A stretch of 64,000 bases of DNA. Source: a virus. Both the position numbers and the translations under genes were made by a program. The stretch covers positions 1-64,000 of IMG/VR virus record IMGVR_UViG_3300028558_000024, one strand, 5' to 3'. The notes under the pieces were generated by a model, which worked only from the letters and a program-made list of their open reading frames with translations, had not been told where the DNA came from and did not search any database. How positions within the stretch are numbered: the stretch's first letter is position 1; the number at the start of each line of letters is the position of its first letter. Shown in pieces: positions 39,669-49,006 of the stretch.

Positions 39669-40456
39669 TGTGCAATTCAATGGCGCGAGAGATACAAGCG
39701 CTCAGGAATTGCGCTAAAGGTCTGGAAGCCTCAATGAGTGGGGTTCCTTTTGACGTTTATCGCCTCAAATCGACGGTGAGCGGAGACTTCATCCAGGACG
39801 CAACCCGGATCGCTCAAAACGTCATGATTTCCTATACGGTGAAAACCTCTAAGGATGTCGAAGGTTCGATGGAAGTCCCGAAATGGCAGGAGCTTGTTGT
39901 TTATGCAGTCACAGGCAATTTTGCGCAATTTCATGTCGGTGACGTGTTTGTCTGCCGTGACACTGTTGCTGGGGATAACCATATACGGTTACCGGGTACG
40001 CGAGAACTTAACGCATTTGCGCTGGCCTCGGACGCCTTTCTAAAACTGTCGCTCGGAGCTCGGATAAACACCCAAATTTCAATCAGTCGTCAGTCAAAGA
40101 CAACCAATGATGAAGGATTCTTTGATCCGACGGCTAAAAATTCCCAAGTTCTCAAAATCAACAACGGCCGCTGTCAGTTGATGCCTTCCGAATCGAAGCC
40201 GCACATAATACCGGCCGGGCTTGTAGCTGCACGCGGAACCTATGGTGAAAGAGACTTTGACGGCGTTCCCGCAATGGAAAGGAAGTCTTCTTGGATTTGC
40301 TTCGTTCCGCCTTTGCCGGGATTGAAATTTAGAGAAGGCGATCGCATCCAAGGACAAGACGGAGCCCTTTATAAAGTTGTCGTCGCATATACGGAAGAGG
40401 TTGGCTTTATTGGTTCTCAGTTGTTTTTAGAACGCGAAAACGCGCAACCCGGTTAA
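39668..40456 (+). CDS. Neck/tail completion-region protein, 262 aa
   Basis: TAATG-coupled to the previous gene. Beta-rich with two SH3-like features (FHVGDVFVCRD, KFREGDRIQGQDGALYKVVV), consistent with a head-completion or tail-adaptor protein. No named family recognised. Confidence 0.5.
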   Translation: MCNSMAREIQALRNCAKGLEASMSGVPFDVYRLKSTVSGDFIQDATRIAQNVMISYTVKTSKDVEGSMEVPKWQELVVYAVTGNFAQFHVGDVFVCRDTVAGDNHIRLPGTRELNAFALASDAFLKLSLGARINTQISISRQSKTTNDEGFFDPTAKNSQVLKINNGRCQLMPSESKPHIIPAGLVAARGTYGERDFDGVPAMERKSSWICFVPPLPGLKFREGDRIQGQDGALYKVVVAYTEEVGFIGSQLFLERENAQPG

Positions 40457-40461
40457 ACGAA

Positions 40462-41352
40462 ATGGCGACAGTAACTCAAATCATGCAAAAAGTTAAGGCC
40501 GTCATCGAGGCGGCTGTCGCTGATTTGTTGATTGACGGGAATCCGGCCGACATAACCGTCGGACTTGGCTGGCCGGATGTTGAAAGATTGCAAGATGTCG
40601 CCCGCGGCAAGATGTTGATCTCGGTCCATGAGCGCTTAACTGGAAAGGTTCCGCGCAGGTACTTGAACCAAACCCAGCAATTCACCCCGCTTCCTTGCGG
40701 AATCGCGGCTGTTTTGTCAAATGATGTAATCGGCCCGACTGGCTCAGAAACTTTGACTTTGTCATTCTCGGTCGGCTCAAGTGCCGTCAACCAATATGAC
40801 GGCGTCGGACTTGGCGCGGCATTTGGTTTTCTCGAGTCTGGCGCGACTGTGATTGCGAGCACCGGCAATTCTCTTCATGACGTTGCATCGGCGTTGGCAA
40901 CAAACATTAATGCGACCGATGTTTTGTCTGATTGGATTTCCGCCTCGGCAACTGGCGCTGTCGTTACTTTGACAAATCTCTTATCCGCGCCTTTGAAAAT
41001 TGCCAAAGGCGTCGGGAACAGAACTATCAGAACGAAGGAAACCGGCAGAGAACAAGCCGATCTTCAAATAACGCTCTGGGCCGACTCACAAAAGTCGCGT
41101 TATTCCATTGGGGATATCATCCAACCTCTTTTGAACGACCTTGAAGATCAAGGAAGAGTCCAAATCAATGCCGGCGACCACGCAAACTTTGGCTATAACG
41201 GCTCAATGAATAATGATGCCGACGTCCAAAAAAACACTTATCGAAGGGAATTTTTGCTTAGTGCTGAATATTCAGTTAGAAAAACAGACTTCGCATACCC
41301 TGTCTTGGCTCAAATTCACACTTATAACAATCCAAGAAATCCCGCGACTTAA
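40462..41352 (+). CDS. Tail terminator-like protein with inserted domain, 296 aa
   Basis: The N-terminal helix (IMQKVKAVIEAAVADLL) and the C-terminal 'YSIGDIIQPLLNDLEDQ...' with a final strand (NTYRREFLLSAEYSV) resemble tail-terminator proteins. An insertion at about residues 90-190 is of the same kind as in neighbouring proteins. The sheath gene begins 90 bases later. Confidence 0.5.
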   Translation: MATVTQIMQKVKAVIEAAVADLLIDGNPADITVGLGWPDVERLQDVARGKMLISVHERLTGKVPRRYLNQTQQFTPLPCGIAAVLSNDVIGPTGSETLTLSFSVGSSAVNQYDGVGLGAAFGFLESGATVIASTGNSLHDVASALATNINATDVLSDWISASATGAVVTLTNLLSAPLKIAKGVGNRTIRTKETGREQADLQITLWADSQKSRYSIGDIIQPLLNDLEDQGRVQINAGDHANFGYNGSMNNDADVQKNTYRREFLLSAEYSVRKTDFAYPVLAQIHTYNNPRNPAT

Positions 41353-41442
41353 CTTGACGCGCCAAAACTTTGTTTTGCATCGCCCAAAATCTCCGCTTAC
41401 GTTTGATATCGAGGGCAGAGATATCAGTTTGGAGATCCGCAA

Positions 41443-43017
41443 GTGGCACAGATTATTCAGTCGAGTTCTTTCAATCCGATCAATCTTCGGGCAAACGGTC
41501 TTTATATCGTTCGCCGTCCACCTTCGGGATTTAAAGCCGCAGTCGCAACCGATGTAATTGGATTTGTCGGTGGAGCTGATTGGGGTAAACGAAATCAACC
41601 AACTCTAGTTGGTGATGTGCGAGCTTACGGCCGCGCATTCGGCCCCTTGAATGCAGCGTCTTTGACTGATGTTCATGACATGGCGATTGCAATCAATGTC
41701 GCCTTCTCCCAATCCGCTGGCGGAAGCCCTATAGAGGCGCTCTGTGTTGCCGTAGATGACGGCACGGCTGATTATGCAACGATTGCCCTTGTTGACACTT
41801 CCGGCTCTCCTAAAGCCGGTGGATCGCTCACCGCAAGATGCGTCGGGACTGCTGGTAACGCAATTACCGTCAATTTTGCAGCTGGCACAGTCACCAATAC
41901 CGTAAACGTCAAGATTTTTGCCTTCGATGGCGCCGATTCTGAAATTTACGAAAACCTTCCTTCTGCCGGAGCTGGTGTTTTCTGGGCTTCCTTGAAACAA
42001 GCCGTCAATTTCGGAAATACTTTGCGTCCACCTTCTAAGCTCGTTCGCTTCGTTGACGGAGTTGACGTTGCAACCGCAATCACTCCAGCGCTTGGCACCT
42101 TTGATTTGACCGGTGGATTGTCTGGCCGTTCCGGAATCGACTCAGCCGACTTGCTTGGTTCTGATTCCTCAGTTCCAAAAACCGGCGCCTATTCGTTGCG
42201 TTCGCAAGATCCTTCTCCGTCTGTCGTTGTCCTTTGCGGCAACTATGACAATACAATCTATTCAAGCCTTAAGACTCTCGCTGAGTCCGAAGGCTGGATT
42301 CAATTGCTCGATTTTAGCGCTGGTACTTCAAGCGCAACTGCAAAGGCTAACAAGAAAACCTATGCCGTTGACTCGTTCAACGTCGGCTATTGCTGGAACC
42401 AAACCTACATTTACGACTCAGTCAACGGACTCACCAGGCTTCTGCCGGCGTCTTACACGATTGGCGGCAGGATTGTTTCATTGCAACCTCAAGAGTCCTG
42501 CGGAAACAAGGAAGTCTTCGGTATTGTCGGAACAGAAAGAAACGATCCTTCAACTGGCGATGTTCCATTCAGTGAATCGGAAGAAGGAGATTTGGAGCAA
42601 TCGGGAATCCTCTTCATCAAGAGAGGTATTCCACGCAATGCCAACATCTTTGGGATCAAGCACGGGATGTCATCGCTCACTGGTTTCAATACTTCAAACC
42701 TTGCGCATACCCGCATAATCACATTCTTGTTTAAGACCGTTGAGTCTGCTGTCGGCCAGTTTGTCGAAGAAATTCAAACCACTGATGTCGATGATCAAAC
42801 CCGTTTGGGCGTCGAAACGGCTGTTAATTCAGTTCTGATCGAAGCTCAGAAAAATAGACTGGTCGATCAATTCAAGGTCCAATGCGATCTCGACAACAAC
42901 AGCCCAGCAACAATCGCCGCTGGTCAACTCAACTACAAGACCGAGATCCGCCCAATTGGACATGCCCGATTCATCATCTGGGATTTCACCTATGACGTGA
43001 ACGCCCAGGTCGCCTAA
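41443..43017 (+). CDS. Tail sheath protein, 524 aa
   Basis: GTG start preceded by GGAG. The C-terminal region has the sheath-like segments (RLGVETAVNSVLIEAQKNRLVDQFKV and the terminal HARFIIWDFTYDVNAQ), and the middle carries a 'P.PSVVVLCGNYDN' strand. Size and position before the tube gene support the call. A contractile sheath makes this a myovirus. Confidence 0.75.
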   Translation: MAQIIQSSSFNPINLRANGLYIVRRPPSGFKAAVATDVIGFVGGADWGKRNQPTLVGDVRAYGRAFGPLNAASLTDVHDMAIAINVAFSQSAGGSPIEALCVAVDDGTADYATIALVDTSGSPKAGGSLTARCVGTAGNAITVNFAAGTVTNTVNVKIFAFDGADSEIYENLPSAGAGVFWASLKQAVNFGNTLRPPSKLVRFVDGVDVATAITPALGTFDLTGGLSGRSGIDSADLLGSDSSVPKTGAYSLRSQDPSPSVVVLCGNYDNTIYSSLKTLAESEGWIQLLDFSAGTSSATAKANKKTYAVDSFNVGYCWNQTYIYDSVNGLTRLLPASYTIGGRIVSLQPQESCGNKEVFGIVGTERNDPSTGDVPFSESEEGDLEQSGILFIKRGIPRNANIFGIKHGMSSLTGFNTSNLAHTRIITFLFKTVESAVGQFVEEIQTTDVDDQTRLGVETAVNSVLIEAQKNRLVDQFKVQCDLDNNSPATIAAGQLNYKTEIRPIGHARFIIWDFTYDVNAQVA

Positions 43018-43076
43018 TCAATCCCATCACAACCAGCCGAAAGCCAGTCAGGAAGCCAGAAAGGAGATAACCGCAA

Positions 43077-43535
43077 ATGTCGGATCAAGTGATTCAAGAC
43101 TTTAACATCGGAAAAGACGCGACAGTAATGTTCAAGTTTCCGAGTGGGCAAGTTATCTCCGGCGTTCAGCTGGCGCACATCGAATCGGTCAGCGTTAAGC
43201 GTCTCCAAAAGATGACCGAAAAGACGCCGATGACAAACAATGGCGATACTCTTCGTCGCTCTCATCCGCAAGGATACGAGCTGACAATGAAATGCACCCG
43301 TTATAACGGCAACTTGACTGAAGTTTTCACTCAGATGGATGAGAACTACAGAAACAGCGGATTGCCACAACGTTTTGATGTAAACATCACCGTTAGAAAC
43401 CCTGATGGCACCTTGAATCAAGGCACATTCACCAATTGCGTTTTTGAAAACTTCGGCTTCGGCGACTTCGAAGGAATCGATGCCGTCAGTCAAGACGTGA
43501 GCATGAAGGCTCAAAGATACGTAAAAACAAAATAG
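43077..43535 (+). CDS. Tail tube protein, 152 aa
   Basis: ATG at 43077 after AAAGGAGA. Beta-rich, about 150 residues, directly after the sheath gene. It contains 'HPQGYELTMKCTRYNGNLTEVF' and 'RFDVNITVRNPDGTLNQGTF', in line with tube folds of contractile tails. Forms the inner tube that passes DNA. Confidence 0.7.
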   Translation: MSDQVIQDFNIGKDATVMFKFPSGQVISGVQLAHIESVSVKRLQKMTEKTPMTNNGDTLRRSHPQGYELTMKCTRYNGNLTEVFTQMDENYRNSGLPQRFDVNITVRNPDGTLNQGTFTNCVFENFGFGDFEGIDAVSQDVSMKAQRYVKTK

Positions 43536-43543
43536 AGGACTGA

Positions 43544-44083
43544 ATGTCAGACAAAGAACCCCCCGCCGGCAGTTATGACCGGAATGTAAAACGCTCTGTA
43601 AAAGTCGAAAGAAGAAAAGACAATTTTGCGCAGGCAACGGAAAGAGAAGCGGCCCAAAGGGAGCAACTCGAAAACCAAGAAGCGGCCGCAAATCAAGTCA
43701 TGGACGCGCTTGCTGCTGGCTCCATTCAGCCGCAGGAGCCTCCGCAATTGACTCGCGAGCGCAGAAGAGATCCCGTCGAATTTCAAATACCAAACGGACT
43801 GACTATTCAGATGGCGCCTCCTAGAGAAGCCATTCAATTTCGCATTGCCAAAATCTACAAGCAAGAGCTCAATGTGGATCAGTCGGTAATTTATGCAAAA
43901 GCTATTTTGCATATTACGAAGATCAACAACGAATTTATTTCACCTCCGACAGACCGAATACAGCTTGAGCTTATCGCTAACAGGCTTGAGACAGACGGGC
44001 TCGAAATGGTTGCAAACAAAATGATTGAGCATTTTATGGGCATCGATTTAGATGCTCTTAAAAAAAATATGCTCGGATTTTGA
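43544..44083 (+). CDS. Tail assembly chaperone, upstream part (gpG-like), 179 aa
   Basis: Charged N-terminal half, then a helical domain (FRIAKIYKQELNVDQSVIYAKAIL...). Located between tube and tape measure, where chaperones that coat the tape measure are found. An A8 run lies at 44060-44067, close to the 3' end, and a second open frame overlaps it. Confidence 0.65.
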   Translation: MSDKEPPAGSYDRNVKRSVKVERRKDNFAQATEREAAQREQLENQEAAANQVMDALAAGSIQPQEPPQLTRERRRDPVEFQIPNGLTIQMAPPREAIQFRIAKIYKQELNVDQSVIYAKAILHITKINNEFISPPTDRIQLELIANRLETDGLEMVANKMIEHFMGIDLDALKKNMLGF

Positions 44084-44243
44084 CCATTACGAAATAGTCT
44101 TTCTAGTTCGCAATGGACTCGACTATCAAGAGGCGCTTAATATGCATCCAATGGAGCGTCGAGCATGGTTCTATCAGCTTGCCATGATGGATGGAAATGA
44201 AGTGAACTGGGAGACGGGAAGAGTTTCGAAAAGGAAGAAGTAA
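44052..44243 (+). CDS. Tail assembly chaperone, downstream part (gpT-like), 63 codons
   Basis: The frame is +1 (equivalently -2) relative to the upstream chaperone and continues with VFLVRNGLDYQEALNMHPMERRAWFYQLAMM, a sequence with the look of chaperone extensions. It could be made as a frameshifted fusion at the A8 run or from the ATG at 44052, which has no clear ribosome-binding site. In many tailed phages the second chaperone is made only by frameshifting. Confidence 0.6.
   Translation: MLLKKICSDFDHYEIVFLVRNGLDYQEALNMHPMERRAWFYQLAMMDGNEVNWETGRVSKRKK
44060..44067 (+). promoter_or_regulatory. A8 slippery run, candidate frameshift site
   Basis: In the zero frame the codons are CTT AAA AAA AAT ATG. 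A lysyl-tRNA on the second AAA can re-pair after a +1 or -2 shift and continue ATA TGC TCG in the downstream chaperone frame. Confidence 0.5.
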
Positions 44244-44767
44244 TGTCAAAAACATTCGACAGCTTCTTCCTCGCATCACAGCACTGGAAGACCCGCGTTA
44301 AGCCAGCCGTTAAAAGAAACCTTCAGGGCAGCCTGCAAATGCTCGCTCAGGGCGTTCAAAAGCGTGCAATTGATTCTGTCGGACATTACCAACCGGCAAT
44401 TTCGCCTTTCCCGGAATGGGCACCCTTAGCGCCCGCGACAATTGCGCGAAAAATGCGGGGAAGAAGAGGCCGCGGCTGGGGATTGAATGGCAATCCAGAT
44501 TCTCCGCTTTATCGCACTGGCGAATTTAGAAAGCACATTTTCTATCGAATCAATCAGCGAGATTTGACCGCGACAATCGGAACGACAAAGGATTACATCG
44601 TCAATACGGAACTCGGAACGTCGCGAATGCCACCAAGACCCGTGTTTGGTCCGGCCGCTATGCGAGAAGTTCCTTTGCAGCTTTCAAGCATTCAAGCCAA
44701 TATGGTTATGGGTTTATTCGGTACTTTCGCAAACGGCAAAGCAACCGGTATTTTCATTGGTGACTAA
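44243..44767 (+). CDS. Tail completion / virion morphogenesis-like protein, 174 aa
   Basis: TAATG-coupled. The pattern 'W.PLAPATIARK', 'SPLYRTGEFRKHIFY', 'YIVNTELGTSRMPPRPVFGPA' matches HK97-gp10/Mu-gpG-type morphogenesis proteins ('L..TG.L...I', 'E.GT..MP.RPF'). These join or complete the tail. Confidence 0.7.
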   Translation: MSKTFDSFFLASQHWKTRVKPAVKRNLQGSLQMLAQGVQKRAIDSVGHYQPAISPFPEWAPLAPATIARKMRGRRGRGWGLNGNPDSPLYRTGEFRKHIFYRINQRDLTATIGTTKDYIVNTELGTSRMPPRPVFGPAAMREVPLQLSSIQANMVMGLFGTFANGKATGIFIGD

Positions 44768-46774
44768 ATGCTCAATCTTTTCAAAGTCGGTGTAACTGTC
44801 CAGCTTCTTGATCGCGTTTCAGGAGGTCTTGATTCCATTGGGACGGCTTTAGATCGGGCACAAAAACATACTGGCGCTTATCAGGATTCATTAAAGGGCT
44901 TGCAGGCGCATATAGACAAGCTGAGCGCTATCAAATCTATCGGCGAAATGGGCTTTCACGATAGCGTCGGAATGCTTGATGCGATGATCGATCCGGCCAA
45001 GGAATATACATCCCAGATTATCCGAATGAATATGGCCGGTCTTGAGCACGAAACGATCGCCAAAAACATTGGCACAGCATGGGAAGTCGCCGGGAAAGTG
45101 ATGACGACGACTGCAACGGATAACCTGAAAACGCTTTCGGAGCTTTATGGTGTTATCACAGAGAAAGGCGGAACCATGGAAGAAGCTCGAAATCTTCTTC
45201 CGCGCTTTCAAGAAATGAAAATGGTTTTGATGGCTGGCTCAGAGCATCCAATTGAAGGGCTTAGAGTAGAGGGACTTGCTTATGATGCTGTAAAAGCCGC
45301 TGAAATGGTTGGAAAAACCGGACAAGAAGGCATCGTTCACATGGCCGACATGATGGAAAAGGTCATGATTGCATCCGGTGGCAAAATCACTCCAACTGAC
45401 TATCAAAACTTTTTCAAATATGCCGGACAGGCGAAGATGAGCCTTTCCGAGAACGAACTTTTTGGAGTTCTCCCGGAATTGATGATTGAAATGAAATCAC
45501 GAGGCGGCGGCTCAGGCGGCTCAGGCGGACCCGGAACCATGTATGCCTCATTATTCTCGACGCTCGTCCAGGGCACCATGAGCAAAGCAACGGCAGGACA
45601 TCTTCAGGAACTCGGTCTGATGAGCGGCGAAATGCTTAAAACAACGACGACCGGAACAGTCGCGGAAGGGCTTACATGGAAGGATGTCGCGGGCACAGAT
45701 CCAAGCAAATGGATCATGCAGAAGCTTATCCCAGCAATCATGGCAAAGCATCCTGATCTTGAAGGCAACGAAGTTGGAATGGCGATGGAAATTGCCAAAG
45801 TCATGAAGGGCCCGAGGAAAACCACGGCCTTGATTGGTGAAATCTTCAACAAGGAAACAGCGGGCATTATTGCGAAGTTTCGCGAAAACCGTGAGCGTGT
45901 TTTGCCGCACGATCAACTTGTCGAACAAGCCAAGACTAGCCCGCGCGTTCTTGATGCGTCATTTGCTGCGCAGTGGGAAAGCTTGATGACTGTTTTCGGC
46001 AATGAAATTATGCCGTTCTTCACTCCAATGGTTCGCGAATTGACGGCAGGTTTAAAAGGCGTTGCGGCATTCATGCGCGATCACAAATGGGTTGCTCAAA
46101 TGTCAGTGATGGGAGTTGCTTTAGGCGGTCTTGGAATGGGAATCCTTGCCCTCGGTGCAACCGCTGGGCTGACGGCAATTGCATTCGCTCCGTTAATGGC
46201 ATTTTTGCCTGAAATTGGATTTGCGGCTGGGATTGCCGCAGCCGGAGTAACTTGGCTTGGCGCAACTTTCCTGTATTTACAAAAAGCGACCGCGAATATT
46301 GGCAATGGCATAGCCAGTGGTGTCGAATTAGCAAAAACTGCTTGGACAAACTTTGGACAGTTTGCCATGGAAACAATCGCGACGATTATTGAGCAGGGCG
46401 GTATTCAAATTGCTGGGCTTGTTTCGCTTTTCGATCAAAACAAAGGCGCGGAGATCTATGCAGCCAGCACAAATATGGCGCAAGGCCTTCGCGATTCCAC
46501 TATGTTTGGCAGCCCAAAAACCGGGCCGTACTTGTCCGAAATTCGCGACGAGCAATGGCAAAACGGAAATGGAATAGATGGACAGAATATGCATCACAAG
46601 CATGAAGTCAATATTGCAGCAGGTGCAATCAATGTCGTCGCTCAAGCTGGACAAAGCGCTGAAGAAATCGCCCAAAAAGTAATTGAAGAAATCAACAAGG
46701 CGATTCTCAAGGGCATCCAAACCAGCGGCCCTGGAATTGGCATCATGAGCAGCCCTGTCTTTGGTGGCACTTAA
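44768..46774 (+). CDS. Tape measure protein, 668 aa
   Basis: Long mostly helical protein immediately downstream of the chaperones. Residues about 440-510 form a cluster of hydrophobic helices (VMGVALGGLGMGILALG and onward) typical of the membrane-penetrating part. A Gly/Ser spacer (RGGGSGGSGGPG) lies near residue 247. It sets tail length and is ejected with the DNA. Confidence 0.85.
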   Translation: MLNLFKVGVTVQLLDRVSGGLDSIGTALDRAQKHTGAYQDSLKGLQAHIDKLSAIKSIGEMGFHDSVGMLDAMIDPAKEYTSQIIRMNMAGLEHETIAKNIGTAWEVAGKVMTTTATDNLKTLSELYGVITEKGGTMEEARNLLPRFQEMKMVLMAGSEHPIEGLRVEGLAYDAVKAAEMVGKTGQEGIVHMADMMEKVMIASGGKITPTDYQNFFKYAGQAKMSLSENELFGVLPELMIEMKSRGGGSGGSGGPGTMYASLFSTLVQGTMSKATAGHLQELGLMSGEMLKTTTTGTVAEGLTWKDVAGTDPSKWIMQKLIPAIMAKHPDLEGNEVGMAMEIAKVMKGPRKTTALIGEIFNKETAGIIAKFRENRERVLPHDQLVEQAKTSPRVLDASFAAQWESLMTVFGNEIMPFFTPMVRELTAGLKGVAAFMRDHKWVAQMSVMGVALGGLGMGILALGATAGLTAIAFAPLMAFLPEIGFAAGIAAAGVTWLGATFLYLQKATANIGNGIASGVELAKTAWTNFGQFAMETIATIIEQGGIQIAGLVSLFDQNKGAEIYAASTNMAQGLRDSTMFGSPKTGPYLSEIRDEQWQNGNGIDGQNMHHKHEVNIAAGAINVVAQAGQSAEEIAQKVIEEINKAILKGIQTSGPGIGIMSSPVFGGT

Positions 46775-47748
46775 TGGTTGGCGGCAACATATTTCCAGGT
46801 GGAGGCTTTGCAGTTCCTGCTGGGACGCCCGCAAATTCGGCAAACAGTTCAAGCAGTGGCGAAGATCCGCTCAAGCTTGGCGGGCTGACAATTGAGAATT
46901 TTGCCGCACCCGACGAATTAGCGATCGGCTTGCAAAAGGCCTTTTGTATCCACGATTTCCCTGGCGGTGAAAGAGAACTTCAAATCTGGGGCGAGTTTTA
47001 TAAGTCGATTACATGGACCGGGCTTTTGCTTGGTTCGGATGCCGAAGACAGGGCTCATCAGCTCGAGACTTTCATGAAGCGCAAATCAAGCAAGGTGCTT
47101 GAATGGCGCGGTTACCGTTTAGATGTCGAGATTGTCGATTTCGTCGCTAAAATTCTTTGGCGCAATGAGATTGAATATACAATCGAAGTCGTTCCCTATA
47201 GAGTTCAGAATGCCGCTGGTGGCAACCAATTCAACTCACCCGAAGCGATTCTTGATGCGAGTTTTGCGCAAGCCTCTGAAGCGGCTGGAGGACAAAGCCC
47301 TCCCTTTGAATTGCAGGCTGCCAAAGAACAAATCGACGATCTTCAGGATTTGGTCGAACAAAACTTGAAAGAATCCAATGGGAAAGTTTCAGACATTGAT
47401 CCTTCAATAAGACTTTTTCTGGCAACCCAAGCCGCGACGATCAATTCGGGGCTTTTCAATATCATGCAATCCTCGGGGCCGGTGATTTCCTCGAAAGCTG
47501 CCGACCTGCGGACATATATGCAAGTCGTTCAAAACACGCTTAACGCGCCCGAGAAGCAATACAAAATGGTTCGTTATATAAATCCAAATCTCCTTAAAAT
47601 TGCATCCGCTGAATATGGTGACGCCTCTTTATGGACCGTTATTAGGGACGCAAACGGTTTAGTCGATCAAGTTCTTGTCGGCGAATATGTTTTGAAGATT
47701 CCCTTGAATCCAACCACCGCTCAAACAACGACACAGCCGGTTTTCTAA
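46774..47748 (+). CDS. Tail/baseplate protein with LysM-like C-terminus, 324 aa
   Basis: TAATG-coupled to the tape measure. The N-terminal half contains 'ERELQIWGEFYKSITWTG' and 'KVLEWRGYRLDVEIVDF', as in tail proteins that bridge hub and tube. The last 55 residues (LLKIASAEYGDASLWTVIRDANGLVDQVLVGEYVLKIP) read like a LysM-type domain used in baseplate hubs. Confidence 0.65.
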   Translation: MVGGNIFPGGGFAVPAGTPANSANSSSSGEDPLKLGGLTIENFAAPDELAIGLQKAFCIHDFPGGERELQIWGEFYKSITWTGLLLGSDAEDRAHQLETFMKRKSSKVLEWRGYRLDVEIVDFVAKILWRNEIEYTIEVVPYRVQNAAGGNQFNSPEAILDASFAQASEAAGGQSPPFELQAAKEQIDDLQDLVEQNLKESNGKVSDIDPSIRLFLATQAATINSGLFNIMQSSGPVISSKAADLRTYMQVVQNTLNAPEKQYKMVRYINPNLLKIASAEYGDASLWTVIRDANGLVDQVLVGEYVLKIPLNPTTAQTTTQPVF

Positions 47749-47752
47749 ATAA

Positions 47753-49006
47753 ATGGGCGACATCAAAACCTACGAAACGACTGTGCTGATTGATAAGCAG
47801 GAAGTTCCATGCAAGGGCTGGAATATAACCGGGGGCGCCTTTGGCTCGGTTGGCACTGTCAGGCTTACGACGACATGCGAAATGCTCGACGCTGCCGGCG
47901 TTGATTTAGTTGGACTGGTCGATGCTTCAAAAATCATTCCCATTGACGTTTTCATTGATATTGATGGCAAGAAAACCCAGATTTTTGGCGGCTTTTATGA
48001 TGACAATGATGGCGAATGGCCGCAGGAAGAAATAACTCTCAACGGCCGCGACTGGGCAGGCCTTTTGATGGATAAGAAATCCTGCATTGCCGGGGAGACG
48101 AAGACTGTCGAACGCATCGTGACAGAACTTTGCCAATTTAGCGGCATAACTCCACAAATCACCGGAAATGCTGATGTAAAGCCAGGAACAGATTTAAACG
48201 GCGCCAATATTTTGACAATGGGTCCGCAAGAGCATTGGTCAGTCATCCAAAAACTGGCCCAGTTCCTTGGCTATGAAGTGACGGTCCTTCCGCAAAAGAT
48301 CCTTGTGTTTGGCCCGCCCGATTTGAATCCACCGCAAAGGACTTTCCACTATAAAGCCGATCCGGGTTCGAAGCCTGATTTGATCAAGCTGTTAAAACTC
48401 CATACCAAAAACAATAATCGCCGGAATAAGACTTTCAGAGTTGTTGTAACGAGCTGGGACCAACAAAGAGTCGCTAGATCAACCGGACAAGCCGTTGTCC
48501 TTGGCGATGACGTTTCAAATACTGGGCTTGGCAAATCAACCTACAATCCTTCAACCGGTCAGATTCAGACTTCCATTTCGACAGGCGGAAGCATTCCAGC
48601 TGGCATTTATGGTGGTTCAAGTGGTCCAATTGTTTCCAATACCATTGACGACAAGCTGAAAGACAAGCCAATCTTCAGATTCAACAGATCGGGACTTTCC
48701 CCGGCTCAAGCCCAGAAAGAGGCGGACTCAATCGCTCAAGATCTTGCAAAGCGAGAATTTGTCATTACTGGCGTCATCTCGGGAATGCCGGAAATAAAAG
48801 CACATGATCGCCTGACGATTGAAGATCATGAAAAGGGATTGCTTAAACCATTTGCGAGCCGGGGCTATAGCATTGTCGGCTTTGAGCATTCATTCTCGAT
48901 GAATGAAAGAAACACCGAGTACACGACAAAGTTTTCAGCAGTGGCAATTCCACCGGGCATCTCCGATGATGTTTCTGCAACCTTCGCTAATTGGTCGACG
49001 ACTTAA
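47753..49006 (+). CDS. Baseplate hub protein, late control D-like, 417 aa
   Basis: Position between LysM-like protein and spike, plus 'IFGGFYDDNDGEWPQEEITLNGRDWAGLLMDK' and a 'KAHDRLTIEDHEKGL' C-terminal barrel segment, fit the gpD/gp27 family of trimeric hubs. It would attach the spike to the tail tube. Confidence 0.7.
   Translation: MGDIKTYETTVLIDKQEVPCKGWNITGGAFGSVGTVRLTTTCEMLDAAGVDLVGLVDASKIIPIDVFIDIDGKKTQIFGGFYDDNDGEWPQEEITLNGRDWAGLLMDKKSCIAGETKTVERIVTELCQFSGITPQITGNADVKPGTDLNGANILTMGPQEHWSVIQKLAQFLGYEVTVLPQKILVFGPPDLNPPQRTFHYKADPGSKPDLIKLLKLHTKNNNRRNKTFRVVVTSWDQQRVARSTGQAVVLGDDVSNTGLGKSTYNPSTGQIQTSISTGGSIPAGIYGGSSGPIVSNTIDDKLKDKPIFRFNRSGLSPAQAQKEADSIAQDLAKREFVITGVISGMPEIKAHDRLTIEDHEKGLLKPFASRGYSIVGFEHSFSMNERNTEYTTKFSAVAIPPGISDDVSATFANWSTT

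Noticed and set aside
41213-41557. Open frame of 114 codons between tail terminator-like and sheath genes
   Set aside because: It overlaps both genes in another frame, and its sequence is that of an antisense-like shadow.
44052-44243. Independent gene starting at ATG 44052
   Set aside because: No ribosome-binding site precedes it, and its location fits a frameshifted chaperone extension better. It is kept as a feature but not as a clear separate gene.
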